A stretch of DNA of 37,343 bases from Terriglobia bacterium. Lineage in GTDB: Bacteria; Acidobacteriota; Terriglobia; Terriglobales; Acidobacteriaceae. The first letter of the stretch is position 1. Each line of letters begins with the position of its first letter. The notes under the pieces were generated by a model. The model searched no databases, had not been told where the DNA came from, and was given only the letters and a program-made list of their open reading frames with translations. This document shows positions 31,135 to 37,343 of this stretch, piece after piece. Position numbers and translations under genes: made by a program. The DNA lies in the NCBI GenBank assembly GCA_020072585.1, contig JAIQGL010000043.1, positions 1 through 37,343 on the forward strand, in the 5' to 3' direction.

Positions 31135-32223
31135 ATGCGAGAAGTAGAAGTTGGCGGCGCAGGGCCTGGAGCTGCGTCCGCATCCATAACCAGCAGACCA
31201 CGACGGACCGGGAACTGGTTCAAGGTTCTTTCGATCATACTCATTGGCAGTTTGTGTCCGGCGCTCTTTGCCGCCGAACAAGGCGTGATGCTGGTGGGAG
31301 CCGGATCAAGCGTCCCTCTACCGCTCTATCTCAAGTGGGCCGATCTGTATAACCAAAACAACAGGACGGTACAGTTGCAATACGTAGCGATGGGCACCAT
31401 CGAGGGAATCGCCCAGATTACCCATGGCACCAGCGATTTCGGCGCCGGAGAGGTACCGCTCACGGTTGAGGAACGCCGCTTGGGCAACCTGACTGAGTTG
31501 CCGGTCGTATTGATTGGAATTGTTCCCATTTTCAACTTGCCGGGGATTCCGAACCTTCGGCTTTCAGGTGACGTGCTGGCCGAGGTGTATCTGGGGCACA
31601 TCAGTCATTGGAATGATCCAGCCATCGTCAAACTTAATCCGGGTATTGCTCTGCCAAGCCTGCCGATCCGGATCATCTATCGTCCCGCGGGCAAAGGCAG
31701 TAACTACGTATTTACTGAATACCTCTCGAAAGTCAATGCAAGGTTTCGCGATCAGGTGGGAAAGAGCGCTTCACCCAAGTGGCCTGTCGGGCAACCGGCA
31801 GAACGAAGCTCAGATATGGCAGATAAGGTCAAAAGCACTCCTGGCGCGCTCGGGTATGTGGAACTTCAGTATGCCGATGATAATCGAATCACACATGCCA
31901 GCATGCTGAACGCGGCCGGAAAGTTTGTGAAGGCCACGGCGGCAAGCATCACCGCGGCATGCACCGCAGTGGAAGCACCAGGATGGGACAAGCTTTCTGC
32001 TTCATTGACGAATCCTCCCGGAGCGGACTCTTATCCTATCTCCAGTTTTACCTGGCTGTACGTGCGTCCCAGTGCGCGCGACCAACGCCGCACCGCGGCG
32101 CTGGTGGGCCTGCTCAACTGGGCATTCTCAGATGGACAGAGCATTGCCATTGAGGAGGGATATTCCGACTTGCCCAAGCCGCTGGTGGTGAAGGTTCTGG
32201 CGAAGATCAACGCCATGCGGTAA
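31135..32223 (+). CDS. PstS-like periplasmic binding protein with altered anion pocket
   Basis: A 362-residue protein. ATG 31135 has GAAGG 7 nt upstream. About 28 residues precede a signal sequence (WFKVLSIILIGSLCPALFAA), an unusually long leader. The rest follows PstS: GAGSSVPLPLYLKWADLYN, QLQYVAMGTIEGIAQITHGTSDFGAGEVPLT, LGHISHWNDPAIVKLNPG (the typical GxIxxWNDPAI), RPAGKGSNYVFTEYLS, and TPGALGYVELQYA. Compared with E. coli PstS, the phosphate contacts are changed: GATF is GSSV, SSGG is TIEG, Asp56 in ASDAP is Glu (AGEVP), and RSDGSGT is RPAGKGS. So it is in the PstS fold family, but phosphate as ligand is doubtful. No pstCAB or phoU is adjacent. A small gene with a strong ribosome-binding site follows. 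Confidence 0.85.
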   Translation: MREVEVGGAGPGAASASITSRPRRTGNWFKVLSIILIGSLCPALFAAEQGVMLVGAGSSVPLPLYLKWADLYNQNNRTVQLQYVAMGTIEGIAQITHGTSDFGAGEVPLTVEERRLGNLTELPVVLIGIVPIFNLPGIPNLRLSGDVLAEVYLGHISHWNDPAIVKLNPGIALPSLPIRIIYRPAGKGSNYVFTEYLSKVNARFRDQVGKSASPKWPVGQPAERSSDMADKVKSTPGALGYVELQYADDNRITHASMLNAAGKFVKATAASITAACTAVEAPGWDKLSASLTNPPGADSYPISSFTWLYVRPSARDQRRTAALVGLLNWAFSDGQSIAIEEGYSDLPKPLVVKVLAKINAMR

Positions 32224-32289
32224 GTTCCCCGGTCCATTGGATATCTGTGTACCGCTGCGGGCAGCGGGCTAAATATAAGGAGATACATT

Positions 32290-32487
32290 GTGAAGACTTT
32301 AGTGGACGAACAGGAAATTCAATCCAGCCCGGCGATATCGGGCGACGAAAGAAACCGGCAAGCGTCTCCGAACGGCATTGGGAGCCAGAGGAAATCAGTA
32401 CTAGAAATATCCCCTGCTCCTCAGTCCCAGACGGACTGTTATGAAAGTTGTCTGGATCTCTCCGCTCAATTTCTCGCTCGCGGATGA
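32290..32487 (+). CDS. Small hypothetical protein downstream of the PstS-like gene
   Basis: A 65-residue protein from GTG 32290, supported by a good AAGGAG about 8 nt upstream. It is polar (Gln, Ser, Glu rich), begins MKTLVDEQEIQSSPAISGDE and has two Cys near the C-terminus (DCYESC). It has no signal or membrane segment. I do not recognise it. The same transcript as the PstS-like gene is likely: the gap is 66 nt and the shared terminator is at 32503-32535. Its expression rests mainly on the ribosome-binding site. Confidence 0.55.
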   Translation: MKTLVDEQEIQSSPAISGDERNRQASPNGIGSQRKSVLEISPAPQSQTDCYESCLDLSAQFLARG

Positions 32488-32502
32488 TTGGCCGCTCTTG
32501 TG

Positions 32503-32535
32503 AAAAAAGCCTGGCATTTCATGCCAGGCTTTTTT
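32503..32535. terminator. Perfect bidirectional intrinsic terminator
   Basis: A 15-bp perfect inverted repeat (32503-32517 and 32521-32535), AAAAAAGCCTGGCAT with a 3-nt TTC loop. Six A and six T at the ends give a T run on both strands. It sits between the small gene at 32290 and frr, which face each other, and can stop transcription from both sides. Confidence 0.95.
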
Positions 32536-32551
32536 CCTAGTTGAAGACCGC

Positions 32552-33139
32552 TTACACCGTCATCAGTTCTTTTTCCTTTGCCGCGGACATCTCTTCCATC
32601 TTTCTGATCTCTGCGTCAGTCAGCTTCTGGACTTCTTCCAGCGCTTTCTTCTCCTCGTCCTCGGAGATTTTTTTGTCTTTCATGGCTTTCTTGATGCCTT
32701 CATTACCATCGCGGCGGACATTGCGGATGGCGGTGCGATGGTCTTCCAGAATTTTATGCAGGTGCTTCACCATGTCCCTGCGGCGTTCTTCGGTCAGCGG
32801 GGGCACGGGGATGCGGATCAACTTTCCATCATTCTGCGGATTGAGTCCAAGCCCGGCGGAACGAATGGCCTTCTCAATATCGGCGATGATGCCGGGATCG
32901 TAAGGCTGCACCGTGAGCAATTGCGCTTCAGGCGAATGCACCGTGGCCACCTGATTGAGCGGCATCTCTGAACCGTAGTAGGGCACGCGCACGGGGTCCA
33001 GCATGTTGACCGTCGCACGTCCGGTACGCGCCGCAGCCAGGTTGGTACGGAAATCTTCCACCGCTTTATCCATGCGCGTTTTGAGCTGTGTATACATTTC
33101 TTTTAGTGCGGGTATGGCCGCGATTCCTGATATCGCCAT
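32552..33139 (-). CDS. frr: Ribosome recycling factor
   Basis: A 195-residue protein from ATG 33139, where GAGG lies 9 nt upstream; ATG 33154 and ATG 33097 are in frame, but lack this. The sequence has RRF hallmarks: LKTRMDKAVEDFRTNLAAARTGRATVNMLDPVRVPYYGSEMPLNQVATV, LLTVQPYDPGIIADIEKAI, GLNPQNDGKLIRIPVPPLTEERR, and RRDGNEGIKKAMKDKKISEDE. RRF with EF-G splits the post-termination ribosome. In many genomes frr follows pyrH and tsf; neither is in the window. About 10 residues before the usual start appear as an extra N-terminal tail (MAISGIAAIPALKE). The gene ends at the bidirectional terminator. Confidence 0.96.
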   Translation of the reverse strand: MAISGIAAIPALKEMYTQLKTRMDKAVEDFRTNLAAARTGRATVNMLDPVRVPYYGSEMPLNQVATVHSPEAQLLTVQPYDPGIIADIEKAIRSAGLGLNPQNDGKLIRIPVPPLTEERRRDMVKHLHKILEDHRTAIRNVRRDGNEGIKKAMKDKKISEDEEKKALEEVQKLTDAEIRKMEEMSAAKEKELMTV

Positions 33140-33367
33140 TACACAAAGCCTCAAGAGGAGAGTTACGAACGTTCGATTATACAGCCAAGGCGGGCCAGAG
33201 GACGGAGAGGAAGAAGTCCCTGCACGTTATAACTTTTCCTGGCGCGAGCTGCCCCCCCGCTGAGAGCAGCGGGGCTACGCAACAGTTCACAACCGCGGCG
33301 CGACTTTGTTTTACCCGGACGATTTCCGCACGTCTACTTCCCGCATCTACCTACTAAGCAAGACCTC

Positions 33368-33820
33368 TTAAGGCTTCCCAGCAGCCGCAGGGGCCGCAGC
33401 GGGTGCTGCGGCAGGAGCAAGTGGAGCGGCAGGCGCCGGCGCAGCCAAAGGCGCCAGGGCGTTGGCAACTTTTTCCTTTTGTGTCTTGAACGCGCTCAGG
33501 ATATCCAGCACGTGGTTCCAGAATGCTGATCCGCCGGCGGTGAGAAACCCTATGATCAGATAGCCCGTATCGTGCAAATCGGGAGAGACCAGCCACTTTG
33601 CGGCGGGGATCGCCTGAATCTGGCCTTTGGCCGAGTAGGCCGCGATGGTGCCGAATGCCACGGCAACCACATTCATAATGGCACGCCGCCTGTTCTCAGC
33701 GGGGCCCGGAGGCAATGGATTATTCAGATACGGGATAAACCCTTTGAATATCTCAACTGCACGCTCCACGGCAACACTCAGGGTTGCCAGCAAAGTAACC
33801 AGGACGGTAAAGTCGCTCAT
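33368..33820 (-). CDS. Small membrane protein, holin-like in shape, unknown function
   Basis: A 150-residue protein. Residues about 5-22 (VLVTLLATLSVAVERAVEIF) are a first hydrophobic helix that continues as an amphipathic ERAVEIFKGFIPYL helix; residues 47-65 (AIMNVVAVAFGTIAAYS) a second; 85-103 (GYLIIGFLTAGGSAFWNHVL) a third. A charged helix FKTQKEKVANAL and a 30-residue Ala/Pro tail follow. The short length, three membrane helices and a basic start after the loop resemble small phage-type holins or membrane scaffold proteins. No lysis or phage gene accompanies it. The start has only a weak GTGAGA. Family uncertain. Confidence 0.6.
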   Translation of the reverse strand: MSDFTVLVTLLATLSVAVERAVEIFKGFIPYLNNPLPPGPAENRRRAIMNVVAVAFGTIAAYSAKGQIQAIPAAKWLVSPDLHDTGYLIIGFLTAGGSAFWNHVLDILSAFKTQKEKVANALAPLAAPAPAAPLAPAAAPAAAPAAAGKP

Positions 33821-33979
33821 GGTTTGGTCTCACTGAAAATAGGATTTGTGCCGGGCATTTTAGCAAGAGAATCCCTATTCGGGAGCAAGTAATTTCGCCT
33901 TTTCTATTCGTAGGAAATGTGGTTCCTATCAGCCAGAAAGACCGGGAAATACCGGTGCCGCGGCGAAGGAAAAGCCCGT

Positions 33980-35059
33980 TTATGCAGTGCTTTTCTGCCC
34001 GGACCGGCGGTAGAGCATCCATGTATGCCAGAGAATACGCAGCGTGGCGAGCACAGGGATAGATAGAAAGACGCCGATCACACCCGCCACCTCTCCTCCG
34101 GCAAGCACGCCGAAAAGAACGGCCAGGGGATGGAGTTCAAGCGTACTGCCCATGATGCGGGGCGAACTCACATAGTCCTGAATACCTCTCCACACAAGCA
34201 GGAAGATCAACAGCAGCCACATATGGCTGTATCCGGACAGCAGGGCAACCGCCAGCACCACCAGTCCGCCCAAGGCCGGACCAACCACGGGCACAAATTC
34301 CAGCATGCCGGCAGCCGGACCTGAAGCAAATGCGTAGGGCACGCGCATGATCCAAAGCACAAAGGTCACCACCACCATGGCCAGACCCGCCAGCGTGAGC
34401 TGGGCGCGGATGAAATGTCCCAGCATGGAGTTCATCTCTTCCACGGTATCGGCAACTATGCGCCGGTTGCGCGGGTCTTCCACGGCATTGATGATGTTTT
34501 GACCCAGCTGGTGTCCATCCTTAAGGAAGAAGATGGCAAAAATGGGGACCAGCGGCAGCCACCACATTCCCTGAATCGTCTTGACAGCTCTAAGGACGAG
34601 GTTTTGCGTCGTTGCAATCAGTTCACCCTGATGCAGGTTCAGATAGCCCGTAATCCAGTCCACGGTAGCCCGGTTCCAGCCATGTTTAGTGCCCAGCTGT
34701 TGCACCAGACTGCCGGAACTGATTCTCTGACCCAGCTCAGGAGCCTGCTGTGTCAACTTCTGCGCCTCCTCCATCACTGGAGGACCCACCAGAACAAACG
34801 CAACGATCAGTGCGGCGATGAATAGCAGATATACCACGGTGATGGCTGCCGGACGCGACCCCTTCAGCCACCCTTGCAGCCGCGAAACCGGAGCTTCAAG
34901 GATGTAAGCAAAGAAAATTGCAAAGAGAAACGTGATGATCGCGCGCCAGGCAAAATACAGGAACATGAGAGCCAGCACAAAGACCAGAGCGGTGAAAAGC
35001 GCCTGCGCGGTTTTTTTATCGAAAAATTTCAAACGCCTCCCGGTGCACGGCAGCTCCAT
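33980..35059 (-). CDS. AI-2E-family transporter (PerM/YdiK type permease)
   Basis: A 359-residue inner-membrane protein with seven to eight hydrophobic segments. The N-terminal part has FLFAIFFAYILEAPVSRLQGWL, the middle has a long soluble loop (EEAQKLTQQAPELGQRISSG), and the C-terminal half shows the family signature GPAAGMLEFVPVVGPALGGL and IQDYVSSPRIMGSTLELHPLAVLFGVLAGGEV. This is COG0628, which includes AI-2 exporter TqsA and proton-coupled antiporters; the substrate of this member is not known. ATG 35059 has no good Shine-Dalgarno. It is divergent from mutM with 155 nt between start codons. Confidence 0.9.
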   Translation of the reverse strand: MELPCTGRRLKFFDKKTAQALFTALVFVLALMFLYFAWRAIITFLFAIFFAYILEAPVSRLQGWLKGSRPAAITVVYLLFIAALIVAFVLVGPPVMEEAQKLTQQAPELGQRISSGSLVQQLGTKHGWNRATVDWITGYLNLHQGELIATTQNLVLRAVKTIQGMWWLPLVPIFAIFFLKDGHQLGQNIINAVEDPRNRRIVADTVEEMNSMLGHFIRAQLTLAGLAMVVVTFVLWIMRVPYAFASGPAAGMLEFVPVVGPALGGLVVLAVALLSGYSHMWLLLIFLLVWRGIQDYVSSPRIMGSTLELHPLAVLFGVLAGGEVAGVIGVFLSIPVLATLRILWHTWMLYRRSGQKSTA

Positions 35060-35214
35060 TCTAACTGGTATGCGGGCCCAGGACGTTACTCAGGCGTAAT
35101 CCATAAACCCCGGATTGATGGTCCCTCCGGTACGGTGGAACGACGCCGATGCCTTCGCGAAAAAAAGGACAGGCCGCGCGTGCCGCTTCAAGGGTCATGA
35201 GATGATTGAGTCGT

Positions 35215-36027
35215 ATGCCGGAACTACCTGAAGTGGAAACCATTGCCAACGGCCTCAACAAGCGTATGGCCGGCGACCGCATTGATTCCGTCTGGCTGGG
35301 CAGCAAGCCAGAACCACTCAAATCATCTGCCGAGGAAATCTCCAGCGCCCTGGAGGGCGCCCAGGTGCAGCGAGTGCGCCGCGTGGGGAAACACATTGTC
35401 TTTGATCTTGAGTCCGGCAAAAACCCCGGAGGCGGGCAATGGATTGTTCATCTGGGCATGACTGGACAAATGCTGGTGGCTGCGCCAGAGACAGAGCTAC
35501 CCAAACACACGCACCTGGTCGCCAAAATGGCGTCAGGGAGAGAGTTGCGCTTTGTCGATCCACGGCGCTTTGGACGGCTGGAGGTAAGGCAAAGCAGCTT
35601 CAGCGGACCAGGCAGCGAGCCGCTTCAGATTGGACTGGAAGAATTTTCCCGGCTGTTTCACCGGAGCAAGGCGCCGATCAAAGCCGCGCTGCTGAACCAG
35701 AAGCTGCTGCATGGCGTGGGAAACATCTATGCCGACGAAGCCTTGTTTCGCGCACACATCCGGCCACGCCGCCGCGCTAACACGCTTACCAGCGCCGAGC
35801 TTCGAAAGTTGCACGCAGCACTGCAAAAGGTGCTGCAAGCGGCCATTGCCGCCGGCGGATCTTCCATCTCTGACTACGTGGACGCCGATGGCGAAGCAGG
35901 CTACTTTCAGATCCAGCACCGCGCCTATGGCCGTGAAGGCAAGCCATGCGTGAAGTGCAAGACTCCCATCAAAAAAATTGTAGTTGCCGGGCGAGGGACG
36001 CACTATTGTCCGGAGTGCCAGAAGTGA
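35215..36027 (+). CDS. mutM: Formamidopyrimidine-DNA glycosylase (Fpg)
   Basis: A 270-residue protein. ATG 35215 is chosen because mature Fpg begins PELPEVE, whose Pro2 is the catalytic nucleophile; an ATG at 35206 would add three residues. Features: PELPEVETIANGL, VGKHIVFDL with the conserved Lys, LGMTGQ, the FVDPRRFGRL strand, helix-two-turn-helix LLNQKLLHGVGNIYADEALF (Asn and Glu positions), and a zinc finger with Cys245, Cys248, Cys265, Cys268. Fpg excises 8-oxoguanine and ring-opened purines with AP-lyase activity. The 5' neighbour is a transporter in the opposite direction; the 3' neighbour is convergent 13 nt away. Confidence 0.96.
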   Translation: MPELPEVETIANGLNKRMAGDRIDSVWLGSKPEPLKSSAEEISSALEGAQVQRVRRVGKHIVFDLESGKNPGGGQWIVHLGMTGQMLVAAPETELPKHTHLVAKMASGRELRFVDPRRFGRLEVRQSSFSGPGSEPLQIGLEEFSRLFHRSKAPIKAALLNQKLLHGVGNIYADEALFRAHIRPRRRANTLTSAELRKLHAALQKVLQAAIAAGGSSISDYVDADGEAGYFQIQHRAYGREGKPCVKCKTPIKKIVVAGRGTHYCPECQK

Positions 36028-36040
36028 ATTTTGCCAAACC

Positions 36041-36571
36041 TCAGCGCGGGACCTGGCCGGAGGTGGCCATGGTCTGCGGGTGTCGTACCCGTCCGGCAAT
36101 CCGAATCGTGAGTGCGACGAGCGCAAGAACGCCGAAAAACGAGTAGGCCGGCCATCCTGAGACAATGCGAGGCACGAATGCCGATGCAAAGACAAACCAG
36201 ATCAGATTCAGCACAAAGCTCTCAGATCCCGATCCGGTCCGATAGAATGCTTCTTTTCTGCCGCTCAAACGCAAGATCGCAGCCACGGCCAGCGCATAGA
36301 TCACCAGGTAAGTAAGGCCCCCGGGTAGTACTCTGAGGAAACGCAGGTGAGACCAGCCAACAACCTGGTAGTAAGCCACGATCGCGGCCAGATGAAGCGT
36401 GTGAGACGCTGCAATGCCCACGATAAACCAGTCGCGACGCCGGGCCAGCCACGCCGAGAATACGCCCGGCCAAAGGTCGCGCAGAGCGTTGCCAATATAC
36501 GCGCCCACAAAGACCACAAAGGTCATGCGAGCGGTAAGGTGAAGCACCATGCGTAACGTGGCTTCATTCAT
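36041..36571 (-). CDS. Polytopic membrane protein, possibly ferric-reductase-like
   Basis: A 176-residue protein with five predicted membrane helices. The first two include ARMTFVVFVGAYIGNAL and WFIVGIAASHTLHLAAIVAYY. The basic RRRD before the second, then an H-x3-H pair (SHTLHL) resemble the heme-binding helix of the ferric reductase-like (YedZ/FRE) fold. A second His for a bis-His site is not obvious. It has no signal, and the termini are polar. The ATG at 36571 lacks a clear ribosome-binding site. It is convergent with mutM 13 nt away. This is a fold-level guess; it might be any small membrane protein. Confidence 0.6.
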   Translation of the reverse strand: MNEATLRMVLHLTARMTFVVFVGAYIGNALRDLWPGVFSAWLARRRDWFIVGIAASHTLHLAAIVAYYQVVGWSHLRFLRVLPGGLTYLVIYALAVAAILRLSGRKEAFYRTGSGSESFVLNLIWFVFASAFVPRIVSGWPAYSFFGVLALVALTIRIAGRVRHPQTMATSGQVPR

Positions 36572-36718
36572 GCGTGGCTATTTTATGACAATTTGCCGGG
36601 ACGGGAACTCGTTTCTCGGCAATCTGCTCCACGCTTGCATGACATGCGGCTGAAAAAGCAATATGAAAAGCTACTGTATTGTCTCTATATTCCTCTGTAG
36701 CTTCCTCATGCCTCTGAT

Positions 36719-37204
36719 TCAGCGCTCGTAGTCATTGGCCTTGTTCTGGAAAAATTTGCCCGCCTCAGGATGAGGCAGGATCATGAATCTTTCTTCGGCC
36801 ATGGCTTTTACAACGTCATCGGCCACCTTCTCAGGCTCAATTGCGCCTTCCAGCAGCATCCGTGTGCCCGGATGGTCTGCTTTCAGCATGTTTGTATTCA
36901 CACCCTGCGGGCAGAGCGCGGAGACGCGAATCCCCTGCTCACCATAGGTAATGGCCATCCATTCGGCAAAGCCCAGCGCAGCATGCTTGGTAACCGAGTA
37001 AGGCGCGGAGCCGAGAGAGGTCAACAATCCGGCAGCAGAGACCGTTTGCAGCAGATAGCCTTCTTTGCGTGCGAGCATCTGCGGCAGCACGGCCCGCGCC
37101 GCGTAAACGTGGGCCATCATGTTGATGTCCCAGCTGCGCTTCCAATTGCGATCAGAGGCTTCCGGCCCGCCGGCCACGGCAATCCCAGCATTCGAGCAGA
37201 AGAT
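36719..37204 (-). pseudogene. Short-chain dehydrogenase/reductase cut by an insertion sequence
   Basis: The C-terminal three-quarters of a Rossmann-fold SDR. From the 5' side: [12 protein letters not shown] (the NNAG motif), [33 protein letters not shown] with the catalytic Ser-Tyr-x3-Lys (YSVTK), [13 protein letters not shown] and a final helix. Upstream of CSNAG the reading frame stops resembling an SDR: expected V-D-I before FCSN is T-I and the text continues as insertion-sequence DNA from about 37205. The N-terminal glycine-rich NAD(P) motif is therefore separated from the rest. The remaining frame has no ATG until GTG 37177, which lies past the NAG motif, so this fragment is unlikely to be active. 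Confidence 0.8.
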
Positions 37205-37343
37205 TGTCCTGCACCCTGAAAGTGAGACAGAGATAATATCCCCACAGAGCAGAAAAGGAGCTGCGAGTGGCGAATTTAAAAGGGGCCAAGAAACGCGGGC
37301 TGCAGTTTTGGCAGGCGGCGGTGGCGAGGGTACAGGCAGGAGA
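37205..37343 (+). mobile_element. Left end of an IS66-like insertion sequence
   Basis: The element starts at about 37205, where SDR sequence ends, and runs off the window. It includes a leader and the start of a tnpA-like gene. The exact terminal inverted repeat and the target duplication cannot be checked because the other end is outside the window. Confidence 0.65.
37267..37343 (+). CDS. IS66-type accessory transposase protein (TnpA-like), partial
   Basis: A truncated frame starting at GTG 37267 with AAAGGAG 7 nt upstream. It encodes [20 protein letters not shown] and then ARVQAG before the window ends. The pattern Lys/Arg-rich start, then [12 protein letters not shown] resembles the first helix of IS66 TnpA, where a W and an Ala-rich helix precede the SGLSVxxYCR motif. 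The identification rests on 25 residues only, so the family call is provisional. The gene is read away from the interrupted SDR gene. Confidence 0.6.
   Translation, partial: MANLKGAKKRGLQFWQAAVARVQAG

Noticed and set aside
31054-31281. A minus-strand frame overlapping the PstS-like start
   Set aside because: It is antisense to the signal-sequence region and has no protein features.

Overview
The window looks like a chromosomal segment of an Acidobacteria (class Terriglobia) genome of moderate GC content. The support is the gene set: a bamA–ompH–ompH outer-membrane cluster, a TonB-C-terminal-domain protein, Sec/lipoprotein signals typical of a diderm, an exported DinB-like protein, an ArsR–AHSA1 pair, a fused LplT–acyltransferase–acyl-ACP synthetase, and a Cys/His-rich small family (3511-4137) that I associate with acidobacterial genomes. 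This placement comes from recognising families by eye, not from a search. I see no rRNA, tRNA or CRISPR array.

Layout. 1-3500 is an accessory stretch on the minus strand: a small helical protein, a membrane-anchored protein with an Asn-rich segment, and a lipoprotein. It is followed by a 36-bp tandem repeat and a promoter/terminator-like leader. 3500-8250 holds the Cys/His-rich protein, an M20 carboxypeptidase, tatA, maf (minus) and treZ. 8250-12050 has two exported minus-strand enzymes or propellers, a PQQ-type beta-propeller lipoprotein and an amidohydrolase, separated by repeat-like DNA that carries a copy of the treZ 3' end. 12100-14180 has an orphan VapB-like antitoxin and an arsR–AHSA1–dinB run whose first start codon sits in the centre of a palindrome. 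14180-15050 is a large gap ending in 7-bp tandem repeats just upstream of lepA.

17100-22430 is the envelope-biogenesis block on the minus strand: bamA, then two tandem ompH/skp paralogues ending in an intrinsic terminator, then a TonB-like gene. 22770-24880 is a cytoplasmic molybdopterin/4Fe-4S oxidoreductase with a TATAAT box placed for a leaderless mRNA. 24955-30850 holds two tandem phospholipid-repair genes: a full LplT-acyltransferase-AMP-ligase fusion and a paralogue lacking the transporter. The two share a conserved upstream motif. 31135-32490 has a PstS-like binding protein with a remodelled anion pocket and a small unknown gene, closed by a perfect 15-bp bidirectional terminator facing frr. 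After frr come a small membrane protein, an AI-2E-family permease, mutM, and a membrane protein with a ferric-reductase-like look. The window ends in a short-chain dehydrogenase gene cut by the left end of an IS66-like insertion sequence.

Functional links: BamA with OmpH/Skp assembles outer-membrane proteins, and LplT/Aas recycles lysophospholipids in the same envelope. The M20, propeller, amidohydrolase and DinB proteins fit a scavenging soil lifestyle. The most unusual points are the duplicated LplT–Aas locus with its shared upstream motif, the altered PstS pocket, the start-codon-centred operator, the treZ-tail copy, and the heptamer and 36-bp repeats.
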